A stretch of 64,000 bases of DNA from Mycolicibacterium neworleansense (lineage in GTDB: Bacteria; Actinomycetota; Actinomycetes; Mycobacteriales; Mycobacteriaceae), in contig NZ_CWKH01000002.1 of the NCBI RefSeq assembly GCF_001245615.1, forward strand, positions 1,240,001 to 1,304,000. The letters are read 5' to 3'. The notes under the pieces are model-generated. The model was given only the letters and a program-made list of their open reading frames with translations, had not been told where the DNA came from and did no database searches. A program made the translations under genes and the position numbers. Numbering within the stretch: the first letter of the stretch is position 1; every line of letters begins with the position of its first letter. This document shows positions 26,778 through 36,400 of the stretch, one piece after another.

Positions 26778-27602
26778 ATGCCAACCTGGATATGCACCGG
26801 ATGCGGTGTGGAACACCCGGATTCAGCGACGGAACCAGCGAGCAGCTGCGTGCTGACCTCAGAGGTCGTGTCGATCGAGGAACGGGGTGACCTGCCGCCG
26901 CACGGCACCTGGACCACACTGGATGCGCTGGCGGCCCAGCCGCACCACACCGAACATGTCGACCACGGCCGCGGTGTGCACAGCCTGCGCAGGGCGCCAA
27001 GGTTCGCGATCGGGCACCGGTCGTTCCTGGTGCAGACCGCGGCCGGAAATCTGTTGTGGGATGCGCCGAGTTACCTGGACGACGAGATCATCGGCCTCGT
27101 GCACGGCCTCGGCGGTGTCGCCGCCGTCGCGGCCAGCCATCCTCACATGTTCGGTGCGCAACTCAGTTGGGGCAGGGCATTCGGTGCGGTGCCGGTGTGG
27201 GTGAATTCCCTTGATGCCGACTGGCTTCCATCCCCGGATCCGTTGATCCGGCTGTGGAATGAGCAGTCCGAACCACTTCCCGGGCTCCGGCTGATACATG
27301 TCGGCGGCCACATGCGCGGGAGCTCGGTGGCGTTGACCGCCGACGGCACCCTGCTGGTCGGCGACACCATCTCCGGAGGCCTGGCCCGCAACTGGGTGTC
27401 GTTCCAGCGGAACTTCCCCAAGCACGTGCCACTGTCGGCCGCGGTGGTCCGGCGGATCGTGGACCGGCTCGACGAATTCGAATACGACCGGCTCTACACC
27501 CTTGGCGGCGATGAGATCGACAGCGCCGCCAAGGGTGTGGTGCACCGGTCAGCGGAGACCCATATCCGCTGGGTCAGTGGTGAATTCGACCACCTGACCT
27601 GA
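26778..27602 (+). CDS. MBL-fold hydrolase-like protein with N-terminal Cys motif
   Basis: 274 residues from ATG 26778. The N-terminus WICTGCGVEH carries a small C-x-x-C rubredoxin-like knuckle. The body is a metallo-beta-lactamase-like domain with SHPHMFG in place of the usual H-x-H-x-D-H, then HVGGH and GDTISGG. The incomplete metal motif suggests altered metal use. The gene has a SoxR/MerR-type palindrome immediately upstream, which would fit a redox-responsive role. The specific substrate is unknown. Confidence 0.82.
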   Translation: MPTWICTGCGVEHPDSATEPASSCVLTSEVVSIEERGDLPPHGTWTTLDALAAQPHHTEHVDHGRGVHSLRRAPRFAIGHRSFLVQTAAGNLLWDAPSYLDDEIIGLVHGLGGVAAVAASHPHMFGAQLSWGRAFGAVPVWVNSLDADWLPSPDPLIRLWNEQSEPLPGLRLIHVGGHMRGSSVALTADGTLLVGDTISGGLARNWVSFQRNFPKHVPLSAAVVRRIVDRLDEFEYDRLYTLGGDEIDSAAKGVVHRSAETHIRWVSGEFDHLT

Positions 27603-27608
27603 TGCGGG

Positions 27609-28370
27609 CTACTGGTCGAGCGCCTCCTCGCGTACCGGGCGCTCGGCGAGTTGCTCGGCGACACCGAACAGCCACGGGTAGGCAAGGCCGGCGACGGCCG
27701 CACCGACCAGCGGGGCGAGCCAGAAGGCCCACAGCTGCGCGGGCGCGCCGTCCCCGTTGAAGAACGCGACGGCCGTCGAGCGGGCCGGGTTCACCGAGGT
27801 GTTGGAGATCGGGATCGAGATCAGGTGGATCAGCGTCAGGGTGAGCCCGATCGACAGACCGGCAAAGCCCTTCGGTGCCCGGTCATCGGTGGAACCAAGG
27901 ATGACCAGCAGGAACACCGCGGTCAGGATCACCTCGGCGAGCAGCACCGCGGCCAGTGAATACCCGCCGGGGGAGTGGTCGCCGTAACCGTTGGCGGCCA
28001 TGTTCCCCGTGGCGGTCCAACCCTCCTTGCCTCCTGCGATCACATAGATCACCAGACCCGCCAACAGGCCACCGATGACCTGTGCGATCCAGTACGGCAC
28101 GAGGGCCGCCCACTCGACGCGGCGGGCCAGCGCGGCGCCCAGTGTGACGGCCGGGTTGAAGTGCCCGCCGGAGATCGTGCCGAAGGCGTACACGCCGGTC
28201 AGCACCGTCAGGCCGAACGCAAGGGCCACCCCGAGGAAGCCGATCCCCACGGAGTAGCCGTCGGAGAGAAACTTCGCAGCGAAAACCGCGCTACCGCAAC
28301 CGCCCAGGACCAGCCAGAACGTCCCGATGAACTCGGCTGCCAATCTATGTGACATTGTCGGTGTACTCAT
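27609..28370 (-). CDS. aqpZ: Aquaporin Z family channel
   Basis: 253-residue water channel with six transmembrane helices and both NPA boxes: [11 protein letters not shown] and TSVNPARS. An Arg follows the second NPA, as expected of the selectivity filter, and the narrow-pore residues favour a water channel over a glycerol facilitator. Start at ATG 28370; the open frame to 28460 is not needed. It converges on the MBL gene with a 6-bp gap. A CGTTGC-A-GCAACG palindrome lies 100 bp upstream at 28470-28482. Confidence 0.94.
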   Translation of the reverse strand: MSTPTMSHRLAAEFIGTFWLVLGGCGSAVFAAKFLSDGYSVGIGFLGVALAFGLTVLTGVYAFGTISGGHFNPAVTLGAALARRVEWAALVPYWIAQVIGGLLAGLVIYVIAGGKEGWTATGNMAANGYGDHSPGGYSLAAVLLAEVILTAVFLLVILGSTDDRAPKGFAGLSIGLTLTLIHLISIPISNTSVNPARSTAVAFFNGDGAPAQLWAFWLAPLVGAAVAGLAYPWLFGVAEQLAERPVREEALDQ

Positions 28371-28485
28371 GGCGAACTCCCTCACGTAGGTGTGGTTCAC
28401 CGGGAGCGTGTCACGCCAGTGGCTGATGGCAGAGTCGTTGTTGCGAAATCGATTGCACAATGAAATTTACGTTGCAGCAACGCAA

Positions 28486-29295
28486 TCAGCGGTATGCGGT
28501 CAGCCGGGCCACCAGGGCGACGGTGCCGTCGGCCCCGACGGCCTGGGCGTCGGCCACCCCGGAACTTCGCCCGGTACGCAATACCCTTGCCTCATAACGA
28601 GATTCGTCACCACCGCGGAACTGACGCAGATAGTTGACCCGCAGCGAAGCCGTTTTCCACGGGGCGCCGGTGCCGTCGCTCAGTGCGGCGGAGCCCACGA
28701 GTTCGAGGGCGGCCGCGGACACCCCGCCGTGCACGATGCCGATGCTGTTGTTGACGACGGGATCGGGCAGCTGCCGTAGCACCGCCGTGCGGCCCCCGGT
28801 CTCGGCGACCTCGACCGACATGCGGTCTTTCAGGGCGGCAGGCGGTGTGCCCTCGGTCGAGTCGGACGGCCATACGACGACGTGACCCGGTGTGTGGATG
28901 TGGAAGGACCGCACCGTCGCCGTACCTACCGGATGGCCGCCATGGGTCAGCTCGGACAGGCTCAACGATCCCGTGCCCTTCGGGCCGAACGGCCGGGCGG
29001 TCGCCACCACCTGTTCCTCGGGCGCTGCCGTGACGAGCTCCAGCGCGTGCGGGGTGAGCTCGATGGCCAGCTCGCTGGACACCGTCCACTCGTCCTCGCC
29101 GCGGCGGTAATGGTTGGCCAGACCGCCGACGTGGTCGACCAGCATCGCCAGCGGGGCCAGCGTCGGTGCCTGCGTCAACGGATTGATCAGACCGCCCACG
29201 GGTATGGACGCCACGCAGCGGTCCGGGCCCTCCTCGAGGGTTTGGACGCCCATGCGGCCCAGCGGGGTGTTCAGCGGATAGTGCATCGCCGTCAA
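28486..29295 (-). CDS. Double-hotdog thioesterase-like protein
   Basis: 269 residues that appear to contain two 4HBT/PaaI-like hotdog domains, about 10-125 and 145-269. The second has NNSIGIVHGGVSAAALELVGSAAL, the usual substrate-side G-G-x-x helix, with His in place of the catalytic pair. Acyl-CoA thioesterase is the default family call, but the exact reaction is unknown. Divergent from the metal ATPase gene with a 53-bp gap containing the copper-type operator. Confidence 0.83.
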   Translation of the reverse strand: MTAMHYPLNTPLGRMGVQTLEEGPDRCVASIPVGGLINPLTQAPTLAPLAMLVDHVGGLANHYRRGEDEWTVSSELAIELTPHALELVTAAPEEQVVATARPFGPKGTGSLSLSELTHGGHPVGTATVRSFHIHTPGHVVVWPSDSTEGTPPAALKDRMSVEVAETGGRTAVLRQLPDPVVNNSIGIVHGGVSAAALELVGSAALSDGTGAPWKTASLRVNYLRQFRGGDESRYEARVLRTGRSSGVADAQAVGADGTVALVARLTAYR

Positions 29296-29319
29296 CAGTT
29301 ACGCCCATCACGGTGGCCA

Positions 29320-29338
29320 TATACCCCCTAGGGGTATA
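29320..29338. promoter_or_regulatory. RicR/CsoR-type copper operator
   Basis: Contains TACCC-CCTAG-GGGTA (29322-29336), an exact fit to the mycobacterial RicR/CsoR pattern TACCC-N5-GGGTA, extended to TATACCCC/GGGGTATA. It lies 11 bp before the ATG of the metal P-type ATPase, so Cu(I) should relieve repression. Confidence 0.75.
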
Positions 29339-29348
29339 CAGTGGCGAC

Positions 29349-31406
29349 ATGACCACGACCGAACATGCGATGCACGAACACGAAGACATGGGTCACGCGG
29401 GACATGCCGGCCACGGCGACCATGTCGCCCAGTTCCGGAGGTTGTTCTGGGTCATGACGGCGCTGGCCCTGCCGACGGTGGCGCTGTCCCCGATGTTCGC
29501 GATGCTCCTCGGCTACGACGTTCCGGGCTTCCCCGGGGCGCGCTGGATCTCCCCGGTGCTCGGCACTGTGATGTACGTGTGGGGCGGCCGCCCGTTCCTC
29601 ACCGGTGCGATCAGCGAAATACGTTCGCGCGCACCGGGAATGATGCTGCTGATCGGTTTGGCGATCACCGTCGCCTTCATCTCGTCGTGGGGCGCGAGCC
29701 TGGGCGTGCTGCACCACCAACTGGACTTCTGGTGGGAGCTGGCCTTGCTGATCGTGATCATGCTGCTGGGCCACTGGATCGAGATGCGCTCGCTGGCCCA
29801 GACCACCTCCGCGCTCGACTCGCTGGCCGCGCTGCTGCCCGACGAGGCCGAACGCGTCGACGGTGACGGCGACGCCGAGCAAGTGGTGACGGTGCCGCCG
29901 TCGGACCTGCGGGTCGGTGACCTGGTGATCGTCCGCCCCGGAGGCAGTGTGCCTGTCGACGGCCGCATCGTCGACGGCGCCGCCGACATGGACGAATCGA
30001 TGGTCACCGGGGAATCGCGGACGGTGCGCCGAGGTGCGGGTGACGACGTCGTCGCGGGCACCGTCGCCACCGACTCCGGGCTGCGGATCCGGGTGACCGC
30101 GGTCGGCGACGACACCGCACTGGCCGGCATCCAGCGGTTGGTCGGCGAGGCGATGAACTCCTCGTCGCGGGCGCAGCGCCTGGCGGACCGGGCCGCGGGT
30201 TGGCTGTTCTGGTTCGCTCTGGGCGCGGCCGTGCTGACCGCGCTGGCGTGGACGCTGCTGGGCGAACCCGATCAGGCGGTGGTCCGCACCATCACCGTGC
30301 TGGTCATCGCGTGCCCGCACGCCCTCGGTCTGGCCATTCCGCTTGTGGTGTCCATCGCGACCGAGCGGGCCGCGAGGGGCGGGGTGCTGATCAAGGACCG
30401 GCTGGCGCTGGAAACCATGCGCACCGTGGGGGCGGTGCTGTTCGACAAGACCGGCACGCTCACCAAAGGCGAGCCGACGGTGACCGCGGTGGCCCCGACG
30501 AACCGCACCGAGAACGACCTGCTGGCGCTGGCCGCGGCCGCCGAGGCGGATTCGGAGCACCCGCTGGCCCGCGCCATCGTTGCCGCGGCCCAGCGGCGCG
30601 GCCTCGACATCCCGGCGGCGAGCGACTTCAGTTCGTCACCCGCGGTCGGGGTCAGCGCCCAGGTCGGTGGGCAGCGGGTGCAGGTCGGCGGGCCGGCCCT
30701 GCTCGATCAGGCTGGGCGCACCGCCCTGCCGGACACCGCGCAGTGGGATGGCGCCACCGTGCTGCACGTCCTGGTCGACGGCGACGTGGCCGGGGCGCTG
30801 GCGCTGGCCGACGAGATCCGCCCGGAATCCCGGGAGGCCGTCGATGCGCTGCACGCTCTGGGCGTCGAAGTGGTGATGATCACTGGCGACGCGCCGCCGG
30901 TGGCCTCGGCAGTGGCCTCTGAGCTGGGCATTGACCGGGTATTCGCAGGTGTGCGGCCTGAGGACAAGGCCGCCAAGGTCGCCGAGCTGCAGAGTGAGGG
31001 GTTGACCGTCGCGATGGTCGGCGACGGTGTCAACGATGCGCCGGCGCTGGCTGCCGCCGACGTCGGTATCGCGATCGGCGCGGGTACCGATGTCGCCATC
31101 GCCTCGGCAGGTGTGATCCTGGCGAGTTCCGATCCGCGATCGGTGCTCTCGGTGATCGAACTGTCCCGGCAGTCCTACCGGAAGATGAAGCAGAACCTTT
31201 GGTGGGCAGCGGGTTACAACCTGATCTCGGTTCCGCTGGCCGCTGGTGTGGCCGCTCCGCTGGGATTTGTAATGCCGATGTCGGTCGGGGCGATATTGAT
31301 GTCAGCGTCGACGGTTGTCGTGGCACTCAATGCGCAGTCGCTGCGCCGCCTCGACCTGCGACCCGAGGCCGGCGTGCGCAGCGTGATGCGGGCCTCGGGA
31401 CGTTGA
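29349..31406 (+). CDS. P1B-type metal ATPase, CPH (CopB-like) subtype
   Basis: Metal-exporting ATPase of 685 residues from ATG 29349. The N-terminus is His/Met-rich (about residues 5-27, HEHEDMGHAGHAGHGDH), unlike CxxC-type copper pumps. The ion-binding motif in the membrane is CPH instead of CPC, the CopB subgroup. The actuator TGES, phosphorylation DKTGTLTKGE, ATP-binding HP (SEHPLA) and hinge GDGVNDAPAL are complete. The last helices keep the usual N-Y-x-L and M-S-x-S residues. Copper is the likeliest substrate, given the RicR/CsoR-type operator directly upstream. Confidence 0.94.
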   Translation: MTTTEHAMHEHEDMGHAGHAGHGDHVAQFRRLFWVMTALALPTVALSPMFAMLLGYDVPGFPGARWISPVLGTVMYVWGGRPFLTGAISEIRSRAPGMMLLIGLAITVAFISSWGASLGVLHHQLDFWWELALLIVIMLLGHWIEMRSLAQTTSALDSLAALLPDEAERVDGDGDAEQVVTVPPSDLRVGDLVIVRPGGSVPVDGRIVDGAADMDESMVTGESRTVRRGAGDDVVAGTVATDSGLRIRVTAVGDDTALAGIQRLVGEAMNSSSRAQRLADRAAGWLFWFALGAAVLTALAWTLLGEPDQAVVRTITVLVIACPHALGLAIPLVVSIATERAARGGVLIKDRLALETMRTVGAVLFDKTGTLTKGEPTVTAVAPTNRTENDLLALAAAAEADSEHPLARAIVAAAQRRGLDIPAASDFSSSPAVGVSAQVGGQRVQVGGPALLDQAGRTALPDTAQWDGATVLHVLVDGDVAGALALADEIRPESREAVDALHALGVEVVMITGDAPPVASAVASELGIDRVFAGVRPEDKAAKVAELQSEGLTVAMVGDGVNDAPALAAADVGIAIGAGTDVAIASAGVILASSDPRSVLSVIELSRQSYRKMKQNLWWAAGYNLISVPLAAGVAAPLGFVMPMSVGAILMSASTVVVALNAQSLRRLDLRPEAGVRSVMRASGR

Positions 31407-31458
31407 CGATGCAAATCTAAGAATCTGACTAAGCTTTCCCGCAAACTTCATTCACGGG

Positions 31459-31478
31459 TATAACGGCACTATAACGGC
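31459..31478 (+). promoter_or_regulatory. Tandem half-sites, candidate GlnR box
   Basis: TATAACGGC occurs twice with an 11-bp period. The AC dinucleotides are separated by nine bases, the AC-n9-AC core used by actinobacterial GlnR. It lies about 325 bp before gltB, which encodes a nitrogen-assimilation enzyme. Confidence 0.4.
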
Positions 31479-31665
31479 CAGAATAAATATTATGAGCAAA
31501 CGAACTTGCCAGTTCGGGTGCCGGTTGGCTCAGATGGGGGGTGGGTAGCCCACTGTTGGGAAAGTGTGAAAACGCAATGGTTGCAACGTGATTCGCTGTT
31601 CTCGCGGCAGGTCCGCGCGTGCAGCCAAAAGCCGACGGCGGAGTATCGTTAGGCTTAGCTAAGTT

Positions 31666-31697
31666 GGCATCTGCCACGGTAGGTGCCTTATCGTTTT
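31666..31697 (+). terminator. Hairpin with T-rich tail in gltB leader (possible attenuator)
   Basis: GGCATCTGCC pairs with GGTAGGTGCC (two G-U pairs in RNA), followed by TTATCGTTTT. It lies about 105 nt before the gltB ATG, where termination could be conditional. Confidence 0.4.
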
Positions 31698-31801
31698 CTC
31701 CACTTATGGCGTGTGGGACATAGCCGTCGTCCAGTGCTGCACGGAGGCCACCCACGCCGAGCCGGCTTCTTCGTAGAAGCGTGTTGAAGGGCAAGGTGGG
31801 A

Positions 31802-34800
31802 ATGGCGCCCAGCAAGGTCGGGCTGTACAACCCCGCATACGAACATGATGCGTGCGGTGTGGCAATGGTGGCAGACATTCACGGTCGCCGCAGCCGGGAC
31901 ATCGTGGACAAGGCCATCACGGCACTGGTGAACCTGGAGCACCGCGGTGCACAGGGCGCCGAGCCGAACACCGGCGACGGCGCCGGCATCCTGCTGCAGG
32001 TCCCCGACTCGTTCCTGCGTGAAGTGGTCGACTTCCAGCTCCCGGAGCCCGGCAGCTACGCCACCGGTATGGCATTCCTGCCGCAGTCGTCTCGCGACGC
32101 CGCCGCGGCAGCCGAAGCCGTCGAGAAGATCGTCGAGGCCGAGGGCCTGCAGGTGCTCGGCTGGCGCGAGGTGCCCACCGACGACTCCTCCCTGGGCGCG
32201 CTCGCACGTGACGCCATGCCGACCTTCCGCCAGCTGTTCATCGCCGGCGCCACCGGCATGGACCTGGAGCGCAAGGCCTACGTGGTGCGCAAGCGCGCCG
32301 AGCACGAGCTCGGCACCAAGGGCCCGGGCCAGGACGGCCCCGGCCGCGAGACGGTGTACTTCCCGAGCCTGTCCGGTCAGACCTTCGTCTACAAGGGCAT
32401 GCTGACCACCCCGCAGCTCAAGGCGTTCTACCTGGACCTGCAGGACGAGCGCATGACCAGCGCGCTGGGCATCGTGCACTCCCGCTTCTCCACCAACACG
32501 TTCCCGTCCTGGCCGCTGGCCCACCCGTTCCGGCGGATCGCCCACAACGGCGAGATCAACACCGTCACCGGCAACGAGAACTGGATGCGCGCCCGCGAGG
32601 CGCTGATCCGCACCGACCTGTTCGGTGCCGACGGGCTCGACAAGATCGTTCCCGTCTGTACCCCCGGCGCGTCGGACACCGCTCGGTTCGACGAGGTGCT
32701 CGAACTGCTGCACCTCGGCGGCCGCAGCCTGCCGCACGCCGTGCTGATGATGATCCCCGAGGCGTGGGAACGCCACGAGTCGATGGATCCCGCCCGTCGT
32801 GCCTTTTACGAGTTCCACGACTCGCTGATGGAGCCCTGGGACGGCCCCGCCTCGGTGTGCTTCACCGACGGCACCGTCATCGGCGCCGTGCTGGACCGCA
32901 ACGGGCTGCGCCCCTCCCGCATCTGGGTGACCGACGACGGCCTCGTCGTGATGGCGTCGGAAGCCGGCGTGCTGCCGCTCGACCCCGCCACCGTCGTCAA
33001 GAAGCTGCGGCTGCAGCCCGGCCGGATGTTCCTGGTGGACACCGCCCAGGGCCGCATCGTCTCCGACGAGGAGATCAAGTCTCAGCTCGCCAGCGAGCAG
33101 CCCTACCAGGAATGGATCGAGGCGGGCCTGTTCCCCCTCGACGAGCTGCCGCCGGGTGACTACGTCCGGATGCCGCACCACCGCGTGGTGCTGCGCCAGC
33201 AGATCTTCGGCTACACCTACGAGGAGCTGAACCTGCTGGTGGCGCCCATGGCGCGCACCGGCGCCGAGGCGCTGGGTTCGATGGGCACCGACACCCCGGT
33301 CGCCATCCTCTCGGCTCGGCCGCGAATGCTGTTCGACTACTTCCAGCAGCTGTTCGCCCAGGTCACCAACCCGCCGCTGGACGCCATCCGCGAAGAGGTG
33401 GTCACCAGCCTGCAGGGCGTGATCGGGCCCGAGGGCGACCTGCTCAACCCGGGGCCCGAATCGTGCCGGCAGATCGTGCTCCCGCAGCCGATCCTGCGCA
33501 ACGCCGACCTGTCCAAGCTGATCTGCGTCGACCCCGACCACGAGGTCCGGGGCCACAAGCACGGCATGCGCGCCGCGGTGATCCGCTGTCTGTACCCCGT
33601 CAACCGTGGCGGCCAGGGTCTCAAGGAAGCACTGGACAACGTCCGCGCCAAGGTGTCGGAGGCGATCCGCGAGGGCGCCCGCATCATCGTGCTGTCCGAC
33701 CGCGAGTCCAACGAGACCATGGCGCCGATCCCGTCGCTGCTGTCCGTGGCCGCCGTGCACCACCACCTGGTCCGCGAGCGCACCCGCACCAAGGTCGGCC
33801 TGGTGGTCGAGGCCGGTGACGCCCGCGAGGTGCACCACATGGCCATGCTGTGCGGCTTCGGTGCCGCCGCGATCAACCCGTACATGGCCTTCGAGTCCAT
33901 CGAGGACATGGTCGACCGCGGCGTCATCGCCGGGATCACCAGTGACCAGGCCAAGGCCAACTACGTCAAGGCCGCAGGCAAGGGCGTGCTCAAGGTGATG
34001 TCCAAGATGGGCATCTCCACCCTGGCCTCCTACACCGGTGCCCAGCTGTTCCAGGCCATCGGCATCTCCCAGGAAGTGCTTGACCAGTACTTCACCGGGC
34101 TGAGCTGCCCGGTGGGCGGCATCGACCTCGACGACATCGCCGCCGACGTCGCCGCCCGCCACTCGCTGGCCTACCTGGACCGCCCCGACGAGCGCGCCCA
34201 CCGCGAGCTAGAGGTCGGCGGCGAATACCAGTGGCGCCGTGAGGGCGAGTACCACCTGTTCAACCCGGACACGGTGTTCAAGCTCCAGCATTCGACTCGC
34301 ACCGGCCAGTACTCGATCTTCAAGGAGTACACCGCGCTGGTCGACGACCAGAGTGAGCGGATGGCCTCGCTGCGCGGTCTGCTGAAGTTCAAGGACGCCG
34401 ACGACACCGGGCGGAAGGCGATCTCGATCGACGAGGTCGAGCCGGCGTCCGAGATCGTCAAGCGCTTCTCGACCGGCGCGATGAGCTACGGCTCGATCTC
34501 GGCCGAGGCGCACGAGACCTTGGCCATCGCGATGAACCGCCTCGGCGCCCGGTCCAACTCGGGCGAGGGCGGCGAGAGCGTCAACCGCTTCGAACCCGAG
34601 GCCAACGGCGACTGGCGCCGCAGCGCCATCAAGCAGGTGGCCTCCGGCCGGTTCGGCGTGACCAGCCACTACCTGACCAACTGCTCTGACATCCAGATCA
34701 AGATGGCCCAGGGTGCGAAACCTGGTGAGGGCGGCCAGCTTCCGGGGCACAAGGTGTACCCGTGGGTGGCCGAGGTGCGGCACTCGACCCCGGGTGTCGG

Positions 34801-36400
34801 CCTGATCTCGCCGCCGCCGCACCACGACATCTACTCCATCGAGGATCTGGCACAGCTGATCCACGACCTGAAGAACGCCAACCCGGCGGCCCGCGTGCAC
34901 GTGAAGCTGGTGTCGGAGAACGGTGTGGGAACGGTCGCCGCGGGCGTCTCCAAGGCGCACGCCGACGTGGTGCTGATCTCCGGCCACGACGGCGGTACCG
35001 GTGCCACCCCGCTCACCTCGATGAAGCATGCCGGCGCCCCGTGGGAGCTGGGCCTGGCCGAGACGCAGCAGACCCTGCTGCTCAACGGCCTGCGTGACCG
35101 GATCGTGGTCCAGGTCGACGGTCAGCTCAAGACCGGCCGCGACGTGGTGATCGCCGCACTGCTCGGCGCCGAGGAATTCGGTTTCGCCACGGCGCCGCTG
35201 GTGGTCTCGGGCTGCATCATGATGCGTGTCTGCCACCTCGACACCTGCCCGGTGGGTGTGGCCACCCAGAACCCGGTGCTGCGTGAGCGGTTCAACGGCA
35301 AGCCCGAGTTCGTCGAGAACTTCTTCATGTTCATCGCCGAAGAAGTCCGGGAACTCATGGCGCAGTTGGGCTTCCGCACGATCAACGAGATGGTCGGCCA
35401 GGTCGGCGCACTGGACACCACCCAGGCCGCCAAGCACTGGAAGGCCCACAAGCTGGACCTGACGCCGGTGCTCTACGAGCCCGAGTCGGCGTTCATGAAC
35501 CAGGACCTGTACTGCAGCTCGCGTCAGGACCACGGCCTGGACAAGGCGCTGGATCAGCAGCTGATCACCCAGAGCCGCGACGCCCTCGACAAGGGCACCC
35601 CGGTGCGATTCGCCGCCAAGATCACCAACGTCAACCGCACGGTGGGCACCATGCTCGGCCACGAGGTCACCAAGGCCTATGGCGGACAGGGCCTTCCAGA
35701 CGGCACGATCGACATCACCTTCGACGGGTCGGCCGGTAACAGCTTCGGTGCGTTCGTGCCCAAGGGCATCACGCTGCGGGTCTACGGCGACGCCAACGAC
35801 TACGTCGGCAAGGGCCTGTCCGGTGGCCGGATCGTGGTCCGTCCGGCCGACGAGGCGCCGGCCGGCTTCGCCGCCGAGGACAACATCATCGCCGGCAACG
35901 TGGTGCTGTTCGGCGCCACCAGCGGCGAGGCGTTCCTGCGCGGCCAGGTCGGCGAGCGGTTCGCGGTGCGTAACTCCGGCGCCCACGCGGTCGTCGAGGG
36001 TGTCGGCGACCACGGCTGCGAGTACATGACCGGCGGCAAGGTCGTCATCCTCGGACCCACCGGCCGCAACTTCGCGGCAGGCATGTCCGGCGGTGTCGCC
36101 TACGTCTACGACCCGGCCGGCGCGCTGGGCGAGAACCTGAACACCGAGATGGTGGAGCTGGAAGCTTTGGGGCCGGCCGATGCAGAAGACACGGTGTGGT
36201 TGCACGACTTCATTGCTGCCCACGTCGACGCGACCGATTCGGCTGTGGGACAACGGGTCCTATCTGATTGGGATGACGAGTTGAAGCACTTTGTGAAGGT
36301 CATGCCGCGCGACTACAAGCGCGTGCTGGCCGCCATCGCCGAAGCTGAGCGTGCCGGCGAGAACGTCAACGAGGCGATCATGGCGGCCGCCAATGGCTGA
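31802..36400 (+). CDS. gltB: Glutamate synthase (NADPH) large subunit
   Basis: Makes glutamate from 2-oxoglutarate and glutamine with the small subunit GltD. The 1532-residue protein begins with a short propeptide before the nucleophile Cys of the class II amidotransferase (EHDACGVAM). The central and FMN domains follow. The 3Fe-4S cysteines lie in [15 protein letters not shown] (Cys-x5-Cys-x4-Cys). The C-terminal GXGXG beta-helix domain is repeat-rich ([25 protein letters not shown]). The gene overlaps gltD by 8 bp. Corresponds to Rv3859c. Confidence 0.98.
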   Translation: MAPSKVGLYNPAYEHDACGVAMVADIHGRRSRDIVDKAITALVNLEHRGAQGAEPNTGDGAGILLQVPDSFLREVVDFQLPEPGSYATGMAFLPQSSRDAAAAAEAVEKIVEAEGLQVLGWREVPTDDSSLGALARDAMPTFRQLFIAGATGMDLERKAYVVRKRAEHELGTKGPGQDGPGRETVYFPSLSGQTFVYKGMLTTPQLKAFYLDLQDERMTSALGIVHSRFSTNTFPSWPLAHPFRRIAHNGEINTVTGNENWMRAREALIRTDLFGADGLDKIVPVCTPGASDTARFDEVLELLHLGGRSLPHAVLMMIPEAWERHESMDPARRAFYEFHDSLMEPWDGPASVCFTDGTVIGAVLDRNGLRPSRIWVTDDGLVVMASEAGVLPLDPATVVKKLRLQPGRMFLVDTAQGRIVSDEEIKSQLASEQPYQEWIEAGLFPLDELPPGDYVRMPHHRVVLRQQIFGYTYEELNLLVAPMARTGAEALGSMGTDTPVAILSARPRMLFDYFQQLFAQVTNPPLDAIREEVVTSLQGVIGPEGDLLNPGPESCRQIVLPQPILRNADLSKLICVDPDHEVRGHKHGMRAAVIRCLYPVNRGGQGLKEALDNVRAKVSEAIREGARIIVLSDRESNETMAPIPSLLSVAAVHHHLVRERTRTKVGLVVEAGDAREVHHMAMLCGFGAAAINPYMAFESIEDMVDRGVIAGITSDQAKANYVKAAGKGVLKVMSKMGISTLASYTGAQLFQAIGISQEVLDQYFTGLSCPVGGIDLDDIAADVAARHSLAYLDRPDERAHRELEVGGEYQWRREGEYHLFNPDTVFKLQHSTRTGQYSIFKEYTALVDDQSERMASLRGLLKFKDADDTGRKAISIDEVEPASEIVKRFSTGAMSYGSISAEAHETLAIAMNRLGARSNSGEGGESVNRFEPEANGDWRRSAIKQVASGRFGVTSHYLTNCSDIQIKMAQGAKPGEGGQLPGHKVYPWVAEVRHSTPGVGLISPPPHHDIYSIEDLAQLIHDLKNANPAARVHVKLVSENGVGTVAAGVSKAHADVVLISGHDGGTGATPLTSMKHAGAPWELGLAETQQTLLLNGLRDRIVVQVDGQLKTGRDVVIAALLGAEEFGFATAPLVVSGCIMMRVCHLDTCPVGVATQNPVLRERFNGKPEFVENFFMFIAEEVRELMAQLGFRTINEMVGQVGALDTTQAAKHWKAHKLDLTPVLYEPESAFMNQDLYCSSRQDHGLDKALDQQLITQSRDALDKGTPVRFAAKITNVNRTVGTMLGHEVTKAYGGQGLPDGTIDITFDGSAGNSFGAFVPKGITLRVYGDANDYVGKGLSGGRIVVRPADEAPAGFAAEDNIIAGNVVLFGATSGEAFLRGQVGERFAVRNSGAHAVVEGVGDHGCEYMTGGKVVILGPTGRNFAAGMSGGVAYVYDPAGALGENLNTEMVELEALGPADAEDTVWLHDFIAAHVDATDSAVGQRVLSDWDDELKHFVKVMPRDYKRVLAAIAEAERAGENVNEAIMAAANG

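Larger units (their letters stand above)
31407..31801 (+). promoter_or_regulatory. Long AT-richer leader/promoter region of gltBD
   Basis: 395 bp with no credible coding frame. It holds a tandem TATAACGGC repeat (31459-31478) and a hairpin followed by a T-rich run (31666-31697). Base composition is more AT-rich around 31410-31500 than in most of the window. The gltB start at ATG 31802 is chosen over GTG 31781 because the conserved [13 protein letters not shown] start follows it directly. Confidence 0.6.

Noticed and set aside
31493..31560. Short frame ATGAGCAAA in the gltB leader as a leader peptide
   Set aside because: Seventeen codons with no ribosome site and no repeated amino-acid signature typical of attenuator peptides.
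31649..31667. TTAGGCTTAGCTAAG-type sequence resembling an IdeR iron box ahead of gltB
   Set aside because: Only about 11 of 19 positions fit the IdeR consensus and the second half-site is poor.
31688..34201. 837-codon minus-strand open frame over gltB
   Set aside because: It is the antisense shadow of the gltB coding frame, common in high-GC genes; the product is compositionally meaningless.
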